A DNA stretch of 64,000 bases from ZC4RG20 sp963702105 (GTDB lineage Bacteria; Pseudomonadota; Gammaproteobacteria; Steroidobacterales; Rariloculaceae), in NCBI GenBank assembly GCA_963702105.1, contig OY969712.1, positions 2,046,001 to 2,110,000 of the forward strand. The letters are read 5' to 3'. The translations under genes and the position numbers were made by a program. The notes below the pieces were generated by a model that ran no database searches, was not told the DNA's origin, and saw only the letters and a program-made list of their open reading frames with translations. Shown one piece after another: positions 1 through 8,301 of the stretch; position 1 is the stretch's first letter, and every line of letters starts with the position of its first letter.

Positions 1-589
1 CAACGGCGCCGAAGGCGGCCGTCTGCAGCCGCGCCCACAGCTCGGCGCCGAGCAGGCCGCCGAGCGCGATGCCGCCGAGCAGCGAGAGCTCGAACAAGCT
101 CATCGCGCGGGCGCGCAGCGCCGGGTCGCGGCGGCTCATGTGGGTCAGATGCGCGAGCAGCGGCGGTGTGACCGCGGCCGCGCCGACGCCTTCGGCGGCG
201 CGCGTCGCGAACAAAGCGGCGGGCCAAGTCGAGAGGCCGAATCCGAGGACCGAGAGGCCGCCCAGGACGGATCCCAGCGCCATGATTCGCCGCGGCGGCG
301 CGAGGTCGGCCAGCACGCCGAGCGGCACGGCCGCGACGACCTCGGCCGCGAACGCGACGGCGCCGAGGGCGCCGGCAAGCCCCGCACCAAACCCCGCGCC
401 AAAGCCCGTGCCCAAGGCCGCGTGCCGGGCCGTCAAGCGGGCGAGATACAGGCCGGCGAGTACGGCGCTCGCACCGGCGGCGATGCGCTGCAGGGCATTG
501 CCCGAAAGTGCGAGGGCGAGGCGGCGCCGGTCTTTGCCCGCAAAGGCTGCTTCGCCGGTGCCCGTCGCAACCCGGTCTCCGGGCGGCAA
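1..589 (-). CDS. MFS-type transporter, N-terminal part (cut by window start)
   Basis: The minus-strand frame stays open to the first base and encodes a very hydrophobic protein with the pattern of the first half of a major facilitator superfamily permease. A basic loop containing DLAPPRR after a membrane segment matches the MFS loop 2-3 motif, followed by an RAAEGVGAA stretch typical of transmembrane helix 4. About 195 residues are visible; the C-terminal half lies outside the window. No ATG is available in this frame. The TTG at 589 is the start I chose, but the frame is open further upstream and GTG or TTG alternatives exist, so the N-terminus is uncertain. Substrate cannot be inferred. It is divergent from the glutathione transferase gene that begins at 894. 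Confidence 0.6.
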   Translation of the reverse strand, partial: MPPGDRVATGTGEAAFAGKDRRRLALALSGNALQRIAAGASAVLAGLYLARLTARHAALGTGFGAGFGAGLAGALGAVAFAAEVVAAVPLGVLADLAPPRRIMALGSVLGGLSVLGFGLSTWPAALFATRAAEGVGAAAVTPPLLAHLTHMSRRDPALRARAMSLFELSLLGGIALGGLLGAELWARLQTAAFGAV

Positions 590-800
590 GACGAAATGGG
601 CCGGCAGAGTCGGCGTGCGCCTCCATGACGTTCGGGCGGCGAATCGTCTCCCTCCCCGGTAGCGGTGCCGCCGTCGCGGCGCCCTGCGCGTATGGTCCCT
701 GCAGTTCGACCGCAGATCAATGGGGGCCGACGGCTGCGGGGCTCGGATAGGGGGTGAGCAAAAGGCCGTGCGGCTTGGTTCCTCCGCTGCTGCGCGCCGA

Positions 801-836
801 CGCGCCCGCTCGGGCGCGCGGACGATCCGATACAAT
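801..836 (+). promoter_or_regulatory. Possible promoter with overlapping hairpin in the 590-893 gap
   Basis: The roughly 300-base gap between the MFS gene and the transferase holds a perfect GC-rich inverted repeat (CGCGCCC-GCTC-GGGCGCG, 801-818), followed 12 bases later by a -10-like TACAAT (831-836). The repeat sits where a -35 box would lie, so it could be an operator or simply a hairpin in GC-rich DNA. No good -35 is visible. I see no small gene in the rest of this gap. Confidence 0.25.
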
Positions 837-893
837 GAAGGATTTGCGCGCGTCCGCACGGCGCCGCCGCATCGCAATGTGAAAGGGAACGCC

Positions 894-1800
894 ATGGCCG
901 ACAACGACGACTCCGCGAACAACCAGCCCCCCGGATACGTACCGCCCAAGGTCTGGACCTGGGACAAACCGAGCGGCGGGCAATTCGCCAACATCAACCG
1001 GCCCGTCTCCGGCCCGACGCACGAGAAGCCGCTGCCCGTCGGCAAGCACCCATTGCAGCTCTATTCGCTGGGCACGCCGAACGGGGTCAAGGTCACGATC
1101 ATGCTCGAGGAGCTCCTGGCCCGCGGGCATGAGGGCGCCGAATACGACGCCTGGCTCGTTGACATCGGCCAGGGCGATCAGTTCGGCAGCGGCTTCGTCG
1201 AGATCAATCCGAACTCGAAGATTCCGGCCATGAGGGATCATTCGACGGATTCCGCCGACGCGGCTGTTCGAGAGCGGCTCTATCCTTTTCTACCTGGCCG
1301 AGAAATTCGGAGAGCTCTTGCCGAGCGAGCAGCCGGAGCGCGCGGAGGCGATGAATTGGCTCATGTGGCAGATGGGTGCGGCACCATTCGTCGGCGGCGG
1401 CTTCGGCCACTTCTATGCCTACGCGCCGTTCAAGATCGAATACGCCATCGATCGGTACGCCATGGAGACCAAGCGCCAGCTCCACGTGCTCGATACGCAT
1501 TTGGCACAGCGCGAGTACCTGGTCGGCCCCGAATACACGATCGCCGATATCGCCGTGTTCCCCTGGTACTCGAGCATCATGCAGAACGCTTACCAGGGCG
1601 CCGAGTTCCTCTCGGTACACGAGTATCGGCACCTGGCACGCTGGGTGGAGCAGATCGCCGCGCGCGAGCCCGTCCAGCGCGGGCGCCTCGTGAACGTGGG
1701 CCGCGGCCCAGAGGAATTCCGCGTGCGCGAACGCCACGAGGCCGCCGACATCGATCCCGTGCTCGCACGGGTCAGGGCCGCCCGCGCGCACGGGCGCTGA
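894..1800 (+). pseudogene. yghU: YghU-type glutathione S-transferase, frameshifted
   Basis: The N-terminal 120 residues after the ATG at 894 (ribosome site AAAGGGA just upstream) match YghU-type transferases, which bind glutathione and reduce disulfides or organic peroxides in the cytoplasm. Visible matches are LYSLGTPNGVKV, the IGQGDQFGSGFVEINPN loop and KIPAMRDH. The frame then breaks: FESGS and FYLAEKFGELLPSE, followed by the whole C-terminal domain (GHFYAYAPFKIEYAI, YTIADIAVFPWY, RGRLVNVGRGPEE), continue one frame over up to the TGA at 1798. The span of 907 bases is one more than a multiple of three. Removing one base near 1255-1263 restores a protein of about 301 residues, close to the normal family length. 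It is either a recently broken gene or a sequencing error. The final bases lie in a shared terminator hairpin. Confidence 0.8.
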
Positions 1801-1825
1801 AAAAGGGGCTCTGACCCCTTTTTCA
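1798..1825. terminator. Perfect hairpin shared by two convergent genes, containing both stop codons
   Basis: TGAAAAAGGGG (1798-1808), a six-base loop CTCTGA and CCCCTTTTTCA (1815-1825) form a perfect 11-bp stem with an A-tract and a T-tract, so it can terminate in both directions. The first three bases are the TGA stop of the plus-strand transferase, and the last three are the complement of the TGA stop of the minus-strand hydrolase. The loop and arms resemble the short ggggtct/gacccc palindromes I recall being dispersed in some proteobacterial genomes, so it may also be a mobile intergenic repeat. Confidence 0.75.
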
Positions 1826-3007
1826 GTTGCCGAGCTCGAGCGCTCCGGTCTGCACGCCGTCTACGGACCCCTCGGTGAGCCATTCGAGCGAGGCGCGGAA
1901 CAGCACGAGGTGGTTGCGCTCCCACATCGCGTTGTGGGAGGAACAGGCGAGATCGACGATGACCTTGGCGCCGGCGCCGAGGTCTTCGTACAGCGCATGC
2001 ACGCGCGCAGGCGCGACTTGTTTGTCGTGCGCGCCGGTCACGAGCAGCGTCGGCGTGCGCATCGCGGCGACGACGGCCCGGTTCCAGCCCCAGACGCTCG
2101 TGTTCGGGGCGCGCCGGACGCCCTGCCCCCAAGTCGCGCCGACGGGGTCGGACGCGAGCATCGCACCCCAGATCGCGTCGCTCGCGCCCGGGTCGTATTG
2201 ATCCGTGCAGCCGACCTGGCGATTCCAGTTCGCCGTGAAGTCCGCGTGCGATTGCTTGTTGAACGCCGCGCCCGGCGCCGGATTCGGTGAAGGAGGCTCG
2301 GCGGCGCGCGCGGGGTCGTACGCGGGCGCGAGCAGGACGAGCCGGGCCACGCGTTCCGGGTGGCGGGCCGCATAGCCGCCCGCCCTCGGTCCGCCGAGCG
2401 ACCAGCCGACGAGGCTCAGTCGCTCGACGTGGCGAAGCCCGAGTATGTAGCCGACGGCGGCGTCGACGTCGTCCCAGTCCGAGGCGATCGTCGTGAGCCG
2501 CTGGTCGTAGCTCGGCTCGCAGGGTGCGCGCCCGAGTGCGCGCTGCTGCTGGGGGCTCAAGTTGCAGACGTCGTTCATCGCGCCGGGCCGAGTCGATCGG
2601 CCGTAACCCGTCATGTCCACCGAGAACACGTCGAAGCCCGCTGAGGCCAGGTAGGCCATCCAGCTGTAGTCGGCGTAGGGCACGTCGAACGCGACCTCCG
2701 CGGGCGTGCCGGCGCCGTGTACGAACAGCACGACGCGGTCGGGCGGCGGCCCTCCGCGCAGCAGCGTAGCGGGCTTGACGCGCTCGCGCACGTAGAGCTC
2801 GACCGTCTGGCCGGCGATCGAAGGCACCGTGGAGACGTGCGCGACGTAATGGTCGAGCGTGAGCAGGGACTGGGCGTCATCGCCGCCCGGTGCCTGCGCC
2901 GCGACCGGCCCCGCCGTCGCGGCGAGGGCCGCCGCGGCGAGGACCGCCACCGGGGCCAGGCGCGCGCATACGCCGCCATGAAGGTCGCAAAGATGAAGTT
3001 TTCGCAC
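1823..3007 (-). CDS. Exported alpha/beta hydrolase
   Basis: A 394-residue protein with a Sec-type signal peptide (hydrophobic ALA-rich core ending near AQAP, residues 16-40) followed by an alpha/beta hydrolase fold. The oxyanion region reads FVHGAG, the nucleophile elbow is GWSLGG (about residue 200), the acidic member is probably the Asp in GAHDKQV, and the catalytic His is in SSHNAMWE near residue 358. It probably hydrolyses an ester, amide or epoxide in the periplasm; the substrate is not evident. A long loop between strands contains four Cys that may form disulfides, which agrees with export. It is convergent with the frameshifted transferase and shares its terminator. No operon partner is apparent. 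Confidence 0.85.
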   Translation of the reverse strand: MRKLHLCDLHGGVCARLAPVAVLAAAALAATAGPVAAQAPGGDDAQSLLTLDHYVAHVSTVPSIAGQTVELYVRERVKPATLLRGGPPPDRVVLFVHGAGTPAEVAFDVPYADYSWMAYLASAGFDVFSVDMTGYGRSTRPGAMNDVCNLSPQQQRALGRAPCEPSYDQRLTTIASDWDDVDAAVGYILGLRHVERLSLVGWSLGGPRAGGYAARHPERVARLVLLAPAYDPARAAEPPSPNPAPGAAFNKQSHADFTANWNRQVGCTDQYDPGASDAIWGAMLASDPVGATWGQGVRRAPNTSVWGWNRAVVAAMRTPTLLVTGAHDKQVAPARVHALYEDLGAGAKVIVDLACSSHNAMWERNHLVLFRASLEWLTEGSVDGVQTGALELGN

Positions 3008-3291
3008 TGCTCCCCCTCGGATGCTCCGAACCTCGGAAGCGTGTCAGATTAGCGGGCTTACCGCGGACGCGAAAGCCCGCGGGCGGCCTGCGAGCGCTCC
3101 GACGCGGAGATCGCGCCGGCCGCCCGCCGAGGCCGGCGGCCGGCAGAACATCTCCATCTCGAGCACGATGAGCTTGAAGCTGCCCGGGACCGCCGGGTCA
3201 CAGCCGCGCCCGCCGTCTCCGGTGTTAGCCTGCTGTCACGCAGAACCCGATAAGATTCAGTGCCAAAGCCCTGGCGATCGGCGCCGACGAC

Positions 3292-3968
3292 ATGCATCTG
3301 CTGCTCATCGAGGACGACCGCGAGCTCGTGAACGTGCTGCAGCGCGGCTTCGGCGACGAAGGCATTCACGTGACCGCGGCGCGCGATTTCGAGACGGGAC
3401 GCCACCAGGCGCAGGCCGGCGGCTTCGACGTCGTCGTGCTCGACGTGATGCTGCCGGGCGGCAGCGGGTTCGAGCTCTGCCGGCAGATTCGCGCCGAGGG
3501 CGTGAGCACGCCGGTCCTCATGCTCACGGCGCTCGCCGCCGTAGACGATCGCGTCAACGGGCTCGAAGGCGGCGCGGACGATTACCTGACCAAGCCCTTC
3601 GCATTCCGCGAGCTGCTGGCCCGCGTGCGCGTCCTGGCCCGCCGGCCCGCCGGCCCGCCGGCTTGCCCGAGGATACGTTCGACCTCGAGGATCTGCACGT
3701 GGACCTGCGCAGCCGCCGCGTCGCGCGCGCCGGGCGGCAGATCCGGCTGACGGCCAAGGAGTGGGAGCTGCTCGAGTACTTCGTGCGGCATCACGATGCG
3801 GTCATCGACCGCGCGAGCATCTCCGCCTACGTATGGGACGAGAACCACGATCCGTTCTCGAACGTGCTCGAGGTGCTGATCGGTCGCCTCCGGCGCAAGA
3901 TCGACGACGACTACTCGCCGCGGCTCATTCATACGATCCGCGCCGCCGGCTACCGGTTCGGCAGATGA
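3292..3968 (+). pseudogene. OmpR-type response regulator disrupted by an 8-bp repeat
   Basis: The receiver domain is intact in the frame from ATG 3292: acidic pair at residues 8-9, phospho-acceptor Asp51 (VLDVMLPG) and the conserved Lys101 (YLTKPF). Residues after about 115 then become nonsense, while the neighbouring frame encodes a complete winged-helix DNA-binding domain (RLTAKEWELLEYF, ASISAYVWDENH, RAAGYRFGR) ending at 3968. Between them lie three perfect tandem copies of GGCCCGCC (3636-3659). The span is 677 bases; with two copies it would be 669, giving an in-frame 222-residue regulator that reads VLARRPAGLPED through the junction. So a one-unit expansion explains the break. The kinase start overlaps the stop by four bases (ATGA). 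As read, no full-length regulator can be made. Confidence 0.85.
3636..3661 (+). repeat. Three tandem copies of GGCCCGCC inside a response regulator gene
   Basis: Perfect octamers at 3636-3643, 3644-3651 and 3652-3659, followed by GG. The unit length is not a multiple of three, so gain or loss of a copy switches the reading frame between receiver and DNA-binding domains. Two copies put the two halves in frame; three copies (seen here) do not. Confidence 0.9.
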
Positions 3969-4135
3969 TCGAGGACCTCGAACGCCTTCGCGTGCGCCTC
4001 ACGGCCTGGTACGTGGGCGTTTTCGGCCTCGGCGCCCTCCCCGTGGGCCTGCTGGCGGCGGCGCTGCTGCTGACGGGCTGCGGAGGCAGCGATTCGACGC
4101 GTGCCGGGCGTCGTGCTCGTGCGCTCCACGATCTA
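3965..4135 (+). pseudogene. Remnant of a sensor histidine kinase N-terminus
   Basis: ATG at 3965 overlaps the regulator stop in the arrangement usual for regulator-kinase pairs. The first residues, LRVRLTAWYVGVFGLG, look like the start of an OmpR-partner kinase: a short basic cytoplasmic tail and the beginning of the first membrane helix. From about residue 25 the reading changes to GLLAAALLLTGCGGSDS, which resembles the end of a lipoprotein signal peptide with a lipobox. No sensor, HisKA or ATPase domain follows; the frame runs on antisense through the convergent protease gene. I read this as a deletion junction joining a kinase 5' end to the 5' end of a lost lipoprotein gene. The right boundary is only approximate. 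Confidence 0.5.
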
Positions 4136-5473
4136 CCCGCTCAGCGATTCCTTCTCGGGCGGCTCCGGAAACGGCGAGCAGCCCCGCTGACCGTCCGTGC
4201 AGAAGGCGGGCAGATCCCGAACGTCCAGCGGCGCGCCGAAGTACACGTGGCGCATGACCTCGCGGTCGTACGCGAAAGCCGGCTTGCCGGCGCGGATGTC
4301 GGCGCCGATCTCGAGGATCTGATCCAACTCGTAGTAGTTCATGACGGTCATAGGGGCCCCGTCCGCGAAATCGTGCCGCAGTCCGAGCGCGTGGCCGACC
4401 TCGTGCGCCACGATGTAGCTCAAATGGTCCCGCTGGTCGGCGAGATCGCCGTCCATCATGGTCTCGGGCAGTATGAATACGTGCGCGTGGAGAATCTGCC
4501 CCGTCAGAGGATCGATCTGAATGTGCGAGGTCGAGGCGTAGTCGCCCGATGTGACCCACTGGATGACGTTGTAGTCGGGGCTCGGCGCTCTGACGCCAGC
4601 GGGGGCATCCACGACTCTAAGCAGATCCTTCCCCAGGGCTCGATTCCAGTAGCGCACGCCGTCCCGGACGGCCTCGCGATAGCGCTCGGGAATGCCCGCC
4701 GAGAGCGCGAACACGATCGGCCGATCGGTCGCGAACTTCGTCGCATACATGACGGTTCGCCCGTCCCGCGACTGGGGGTAGGTCTCGTAGAATCCGTAGT
4801 GCTCGAGATTCTTCATCTCGACAGGCATGAAGCTCGGGTCCGGCCGGTAGGGGCTCAGGTAGTAGTGCACCACGATGCGCTCGCCGTTCTTGCGCTTCGC
4901 CTCCTGGTCGAACACGAGCGTCGCGCCGTGATGCGAAAGGGACAAAGCCTTTCGGTCGAAGAGCCGGAAGGCCCGGTAGTCGTGCTTGTCTACGCGGCCG
5001 TAGTAGTCTTCGCCCGTCCGGTCTTCCTCGAAGTAGACCTGATCGAAGGCGGCGTTGAGGTCGAGGTCGAGACTGTCGGCGGTTTCGCCGCGAATGGGTA
5101 TCTTCGCAAGCAAATGGGGTGAGGACGCGCGCCCCCGCGGATCGTCGAGCATCCGCAGCACTGTGCCGCTCCGGACGAATGTGACGACGCGGCTGCGGCT
5201 CGTCATGAAATCCTGCCGTCCGTTTTCCTGCTCGTAATTGACCTGCAGCAGAAAGCGTCCGCCGAGCGCGGCCTTCTGCAGCATTGCAGGTTGCGCGGAC
5301 ATGGCCTGTGCGAACAGCGGCGCCGCGACGAGAATCAGCGCCACGAACCAGCGGCGCAGGCGGCCGATCTTCCCGCACGGCGCCGCGAGGGCGAAGCGGA
5401 CGGCGGCGGGGCCGGCGCCGTCGGCTCCTCGGCATCCCGCCGCCCTGAAGGCTCGACTCCGTGCCATGCGCAT
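4133..5473 (-). CDS. Secreted zinc metalloprotease, metzincin-type
   Basis: Predicted 446 residues from the ATG at 5473 (5467 is possible). A basic N-terminus and a hydrophobic core (FVALILVAAPLFAQA, about residues 41-55) give a long signal peptide. The C-terminal part carries HEVGHALGLRHDF (from about residue 357), an HExxHxxGxxH zinc site, followed about ten residues later by MTVMNYY, which fits a Met-turn. The upstream region (YYGRVDKHDYRAF, RYREAVRDGVRYWNRALG) resembles the proteins carrying a DUF5117/DUF4953 pair, exported zinc-dependent peptidases. Those are usually about 800 residues, whereas this one ends about 65 residues after the Met-turn with two Cys. It is a short form of that family or a truncated copy. 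It converges on the kinase stump. Confidence 0.8.
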   Translation of the reverse strand: MRMARSRAFRAAGCRGADGAGPAAVRFALAAPCGKIGRLRRWFVALILVAAPLFAQAMSAQPAMLQKAALGGRFLLQVNYEQENGRQDFMTSRSRVVTFVRSGTVLRMLDDPRGRASSPHLLAKIPIRGETADSLDLDLNAAFDQVYFEEDRTGEDYYGRVDKHDYRAFRLFDRKALSLSHHGATLVFDQEAKRKNGERIVVHYYLSPYRPDPSFMPVEMKNLEHYGFYETYPQSRDGRTVMYATKFATDRPIVFALSAGIPERYREAVRDGVRYWNRALGKDLLRVVDAPAGVRAPSPDYNVIQWVTSGDYASTSHIQIDPLTGQILHAHVFILPETMMDGDLADQRDHLSYIVAHEVGHALGLRHDFADGAPMTVMNYYELDQILEIGADIRAGKPAFAYDREVMRHVYFGAPLDVRDLPAFCTDGQRGCSPFPEPPEKESLSG

Positions 5474-5640
5474 CCTGGCACTATACACTTTCTCGCGAAA
5501 CACGAGCGGTGATGGTGCGAGGAGCGAGCTTGGGCTTGTATAACGACAAATTGCTTCCGCGTCTCCGCGATCTCGCCATGCGCAGCAGGCGCTACCGGCC
5601 CTGTCGTGAGCGGGCCGCGCGCGCCGCGCGAGGCCCCCTC

Positions 5641-6171
5641 GTGACCGCGCACCGAATGGCCGCGCTGCTGCTCGCCGTCGCGCTGCTGCTGGCCGGGCTC
5701 GCCATCGCGCGGGGCGGCCCGAAGCTCGCCTGGGCCGGCATCGAGAACGGCGGCCGCACGTTCGTGACTGTAGTGCCGCTGCTGCTCGCGGCATTTCTGA
5801 TTTCGGGCCTGATCCAGACGTTGATCGCGCGCGAGGCGGTCTCGCGGTGGATGGGGGACGTATCCGGCTGGCGCGGCATCGGCCTCGCCTGTCTGGCCGG
5901 CGGCCTCACGCCCGGCGGACCTTACGTGTATTACCCGATCGCCGCAGCGCTGCTGCGCGCGGGAGCCAGCGTCGGCGCACTCGTCGCTTTCGTTACGGCC
6001 AAGACGCTCTGGTCCGCCACGCGCATTCCGCTCGAGCTCGCCCTGCTCGGCCCACACCTGACGCTCGTGCGCCTGACGATGACGCTCGCGTTGCCGCCGT
6101 TGCTCGGCGCGCTCTCGCAAGCCCTGTTCGGGCGCTACCACGAACGAATTCGGCGGGCCGTCTTACCGTGA
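5641..6171 (+). CDS. Half-size membrane permease (DUF318/ArsP-like), first of a pair
   Basis: About 176 residues from the GTG at 5641, chosen because GAGG lies seven bases upstream; ATG 5656 and ATG 5578 are alternatives. It has four to five hydrophobic helices, with the motifs GLACLAGGLTPGGPYVYYPI and FVTAKTLWSATRIPLE between them. A Gly/Pro-rich PGGPYV motif recurs in the next gene, so the two proteins are paralogous halves, as in YraQ/ArsP-type permeases that transport small or organoarsenic solutes. The role here is unknown. The next gene starts inside its stop codon (GTGA), implying translational coupling and a heterodimer. Confidence 0.7.
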   Translation: MTAHRMAALLLAVALLLAGLAIARGGPKLAWAGIENGGRTFVTVVPLLLAAFLISGLIQTLIAREAVSRWMGDVSGWRGIGLACLAGGLTPGGPYVYYPIAAALLRAGASVGALVAFVTAKTLWSATRIPLELALLGPHLTLVRLTMTLALPPLLGALSQALFGRYHERIRRAVLP

Positions 6172-6656
6172 TTGCCGCCACGCTGGTGCTCGCACTGCTC
6201 GCGGCGGTGCTGTTCTTCCATGCCTGGCGCCGCGGCGACGGGAGCCATCGGCGCGGCGTGTTGGAGGCGTGGCGCACGCTGAAGCAGATGCTGCCGCTGA
6301 TGCTGGCCGCGTTTGCGATCATCGGATACGTGACCGTGCTGTCGCCGCGCGAAACCGTGCAGGCGCTGATCGGGCCCGAATCGGGCTGGCGCGGGCTGCT
6401 CGTCGCCGAGGGAGTCGGCATGCTGCTGCCCGGCGGCCCCTACGTCGTGTTTCCGCTCATCGCAACCCTGTACCGCAGCGGCGCGGGCATCGGCGCGGCC
6501 GTGACGCTGACGACGAGCTGGGCCACGCTCGCGCTGCTGAACCTGAGCTTCGAGATCCCGTTACTCGGCTGGCGCTTCACGGTGTCGCGCTGGCCGCTGG
6601 CGCTGGCCCTTCCGGTCCTCGCGGGCGCCGGCGCGGAGTTCTTCTTCGGACGTTGA
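6168..6656 (+). CDS. Half-size membrane permease, second of a pair
   Basis: Starts at GTG 6168, overlapping the previous stop by four bases. It has 162 residues with four hydrophobic helices. The motif GMLLPGGPYVVFPLI parallels PGGPYVYYPI of the upstream protein, and TLTTSWATLALLNLSFEIPL corresponds to its FVTAKTLWSAT helix. The two half proteins probably assemble into one full-size permease of the DUF318/ArsP_1 type. Substrate is unknown. No regulator or metal-resistance gene lies next to it. Confidence 0.75.
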   Translation: MIAATLVLALLAAVLFFHAWRRGDGSHRRGVLEAWRTLKQMLPLMLAAFAIIGYVTVLSPRETVQALIGPESGWRGLLVAEGVGMLLPGGPYVVFPLIATLYRSGAGIGAAVTLTTSWATLALLNLSFEIPLLGWRFTVSRWPLALALPVLAGAGAEFFFGR

Positions 6657-6856
6657 ATCATGCGCGGAGTCTCGCGGTTCCGCGGAGGCCGTCGCGCGCT
6701 CGCGCCGCAACGCGATTCCAAGGGCGGGAGCTCGAGATGACAGCCTTGTCATGCCGACTCGGCACGCCTTTTGTATGCTGAGCGCAATACCGTATTCGGA
6801 AAATTACGAGACGCGGGGGCCCGGGCGCGACTGCCGGTGCCCGCGCTCGGCAGACG

Positions 6857-8227
6857 ATGCTCGATTACCTCGTCCACCTGGCCACGCGGCTCGGGGCCTG
6901 GGGCTACGCCATTGTCGGCGTCGGCGCCATGCTGGAGTCAGCCGCCTTCCTCGGCTTCATCGTGCCGGGGGAGACGCTCGTGCTCGTCGCGGGGTTTCTC
7001 GCCGGGCAGCATGTCTTCGATGTCGACGCGCTCATCGTTGCGGCCGCGCTCGGGGCGATCGTGGGCGACAACATCGGCTATACGCTCGGGCGGCGTCTCG
7101 GAAGGCGCTGGGCTGCCCGCTACGGCGCCCGCTTCGGCGTTACGTCCGCGCGGCTCGAACGCGTCGAGACGTTCTTCCGCCGCCACGGCGGGAAGTCGGT
7201 GTTCTTCGGCCGCTTCGTGAGCTTCGGCCGCGCGCTGGTGCCTTTCATCGCGGGCTCCGCGCAGATGCGGCGTCCCGTCTTTCTGCTTTACAACGCCGCC
7301 GGCGGCGTCATCTGGGCGAGCCTGTATGTGCTGCTCGGCTACTTCGTCGGCGAAGCCGCGCGGCTTTGGGTCGGGCGCGCGAGCGCGGTGCTCGGCATCA
7401 TTCTGTTCGTGGTGCTGCTCGGCTTCGTGGCCTGGCACTGGGTCGCGACGCACGAGCAGGAGGTCAAGAGCCTGTGGGTGCGGTTCGCGGAACGGCCGCG
7501 CGTCCGCGCCCTTCGCGGCCGCCTCGCGCCTCAACTCGCGTGGCTCCGGCGCCGACTGCGGCCCGGCGGCTACTTGGGCCTCCAACTCACGCTCGGCCTG
7601 CTGCTCTTTGCCGGCGGCGCGTGGCTGTTCGGCGGCATCACGGAGGATGTCGTGACGGGCGATCCGCTGACGGCGTTCGACCGAGGGGTCGCCGTGTGGT
7701 TCAACGCCCATCAAAATCCCCACGTCACGACGTTCATGCTCTGGGTCAGCCGCCTGCACACCTGGCCGGACGTGACGGCACCCGTCGCGGTCTTTCTCGG
7801 CTATCTCGGCTGGCGGCACCGCACGAAATGGCTCGCGTTCGTGCTCGTCGCCCTGCCGGGCGGCCTGCTCGTCAATACGGTCGTCAAGCTCGCCGTGCAC
7901 CGCGCGCGCCCCATGCTTTCGGGGCTCGCGGCGCAGCTGCACACCTACAGTTTCCCGAGCGGACACACGGCCGCGGCGACGCTGCTGTGGGGCACCGTCG
8001 CGATGTTCATGATCTCGCGCGCGCGGGCGTGGCGCTGGAAGGTGCTGATCGCCGTCGCCGCCGTCTTCCTCGTGATGCTCGTTGCGCAAAGCCGCGTCTA
8101 CCTCGGCGTTCACTACGTGAGCGACGTAGTCGGCGCGGCCGTCGAGGAATCGGCATGGCTCGCGCTGACGTATACCGGCGTGAATACCTACTGGCAGCAC
8201 CGTCGGAAGAAGTCCGCGCGAAAATGA
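6857..8227 (+). CDS. DedA-PAP2 fusion: membrane protein with lipid phosphatase domain
   Basis: 456 residues. Residues 1-210 are a DedA/SNARE-associated domain (GFIVPGETLVL, the DNIGYTLGRRLGRR loop, FGRFVSFGRALVPFIAG), the family now linked to flipping of polyprenyl- and phospholipids. Residues 240-450 are a type 2 phosphatidic acid phosphatase domain with all three signatures: KLAVHRARP, PSGH and SRVYLGVHYVSD, whose two His form the phospho-transfer pair. Such fusions are known and suggest that dephosphorylation and translocation of a lipid pyrophosphate are coupled in the inner membrane. The start at 6857 gives a proper first helix. The gene stands alone between the permease pair and the convergent kup gene. 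Confidence 0.9.
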   Translation: MLDYLVHLATRLGAWGYAIVGVGAMLESAAFLGFIVPGETLVLVAGFLAGQHVFDVDALIVAAALGAIVGDNIGYTLGRRLGRRWAARYGARFGVTSARLERVETFFRRHGGKSVFFGRFVSFGRALVPFIAGSAQMRRPVFLLYNAAGGVIWASLYVLLGYFVGEAARLWVGRASAVLGIILFVVLLGFVAWHWVATHEQEVKSLWVRFAERPRVRALRGRLAPQLAWLRRRLRPGGYLGLQLTLGLLLFAGGAWLFGGITEDVVTGDPLTAFDRGVAVWFNAHQNPHVTTFMLWVSRLHTWPDVTAPVAVFLGYLGWRHRTKWLAFVLVALPGGLLVNTVVKLAVHRARPMLSGLAAQLHTYSFPSGHTAAATLLWGTVAMFMISRARAWRWKVLIAVAAVFLVMLVAQSRVYLGVHYVSDVVGAAVEESAWLALTYTGVNTYWQHRRKKSARK

Positions 8228-8301
8228 CACTGTCACGGTGGCGATCGGGGGTCGAAAGTGGCCGGCGCGGCTGGAGGCTCGCGCGCGGGGGAGGGAAAGG
8301 A

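Noticed and set aside
3761..5122. Long plus-strand frame running through the protease region
   Set aside because: Beyond the kinase remnant it is antisense to the protease and shows no protein-like pattern.
6752..6764. TGCCGA-C-TCGGCA palindrome upstream of the DedA-PAP2 gene
   Set aside because: Short arms with one-base centre and no partner regulator nearby; not enough to call an operator.
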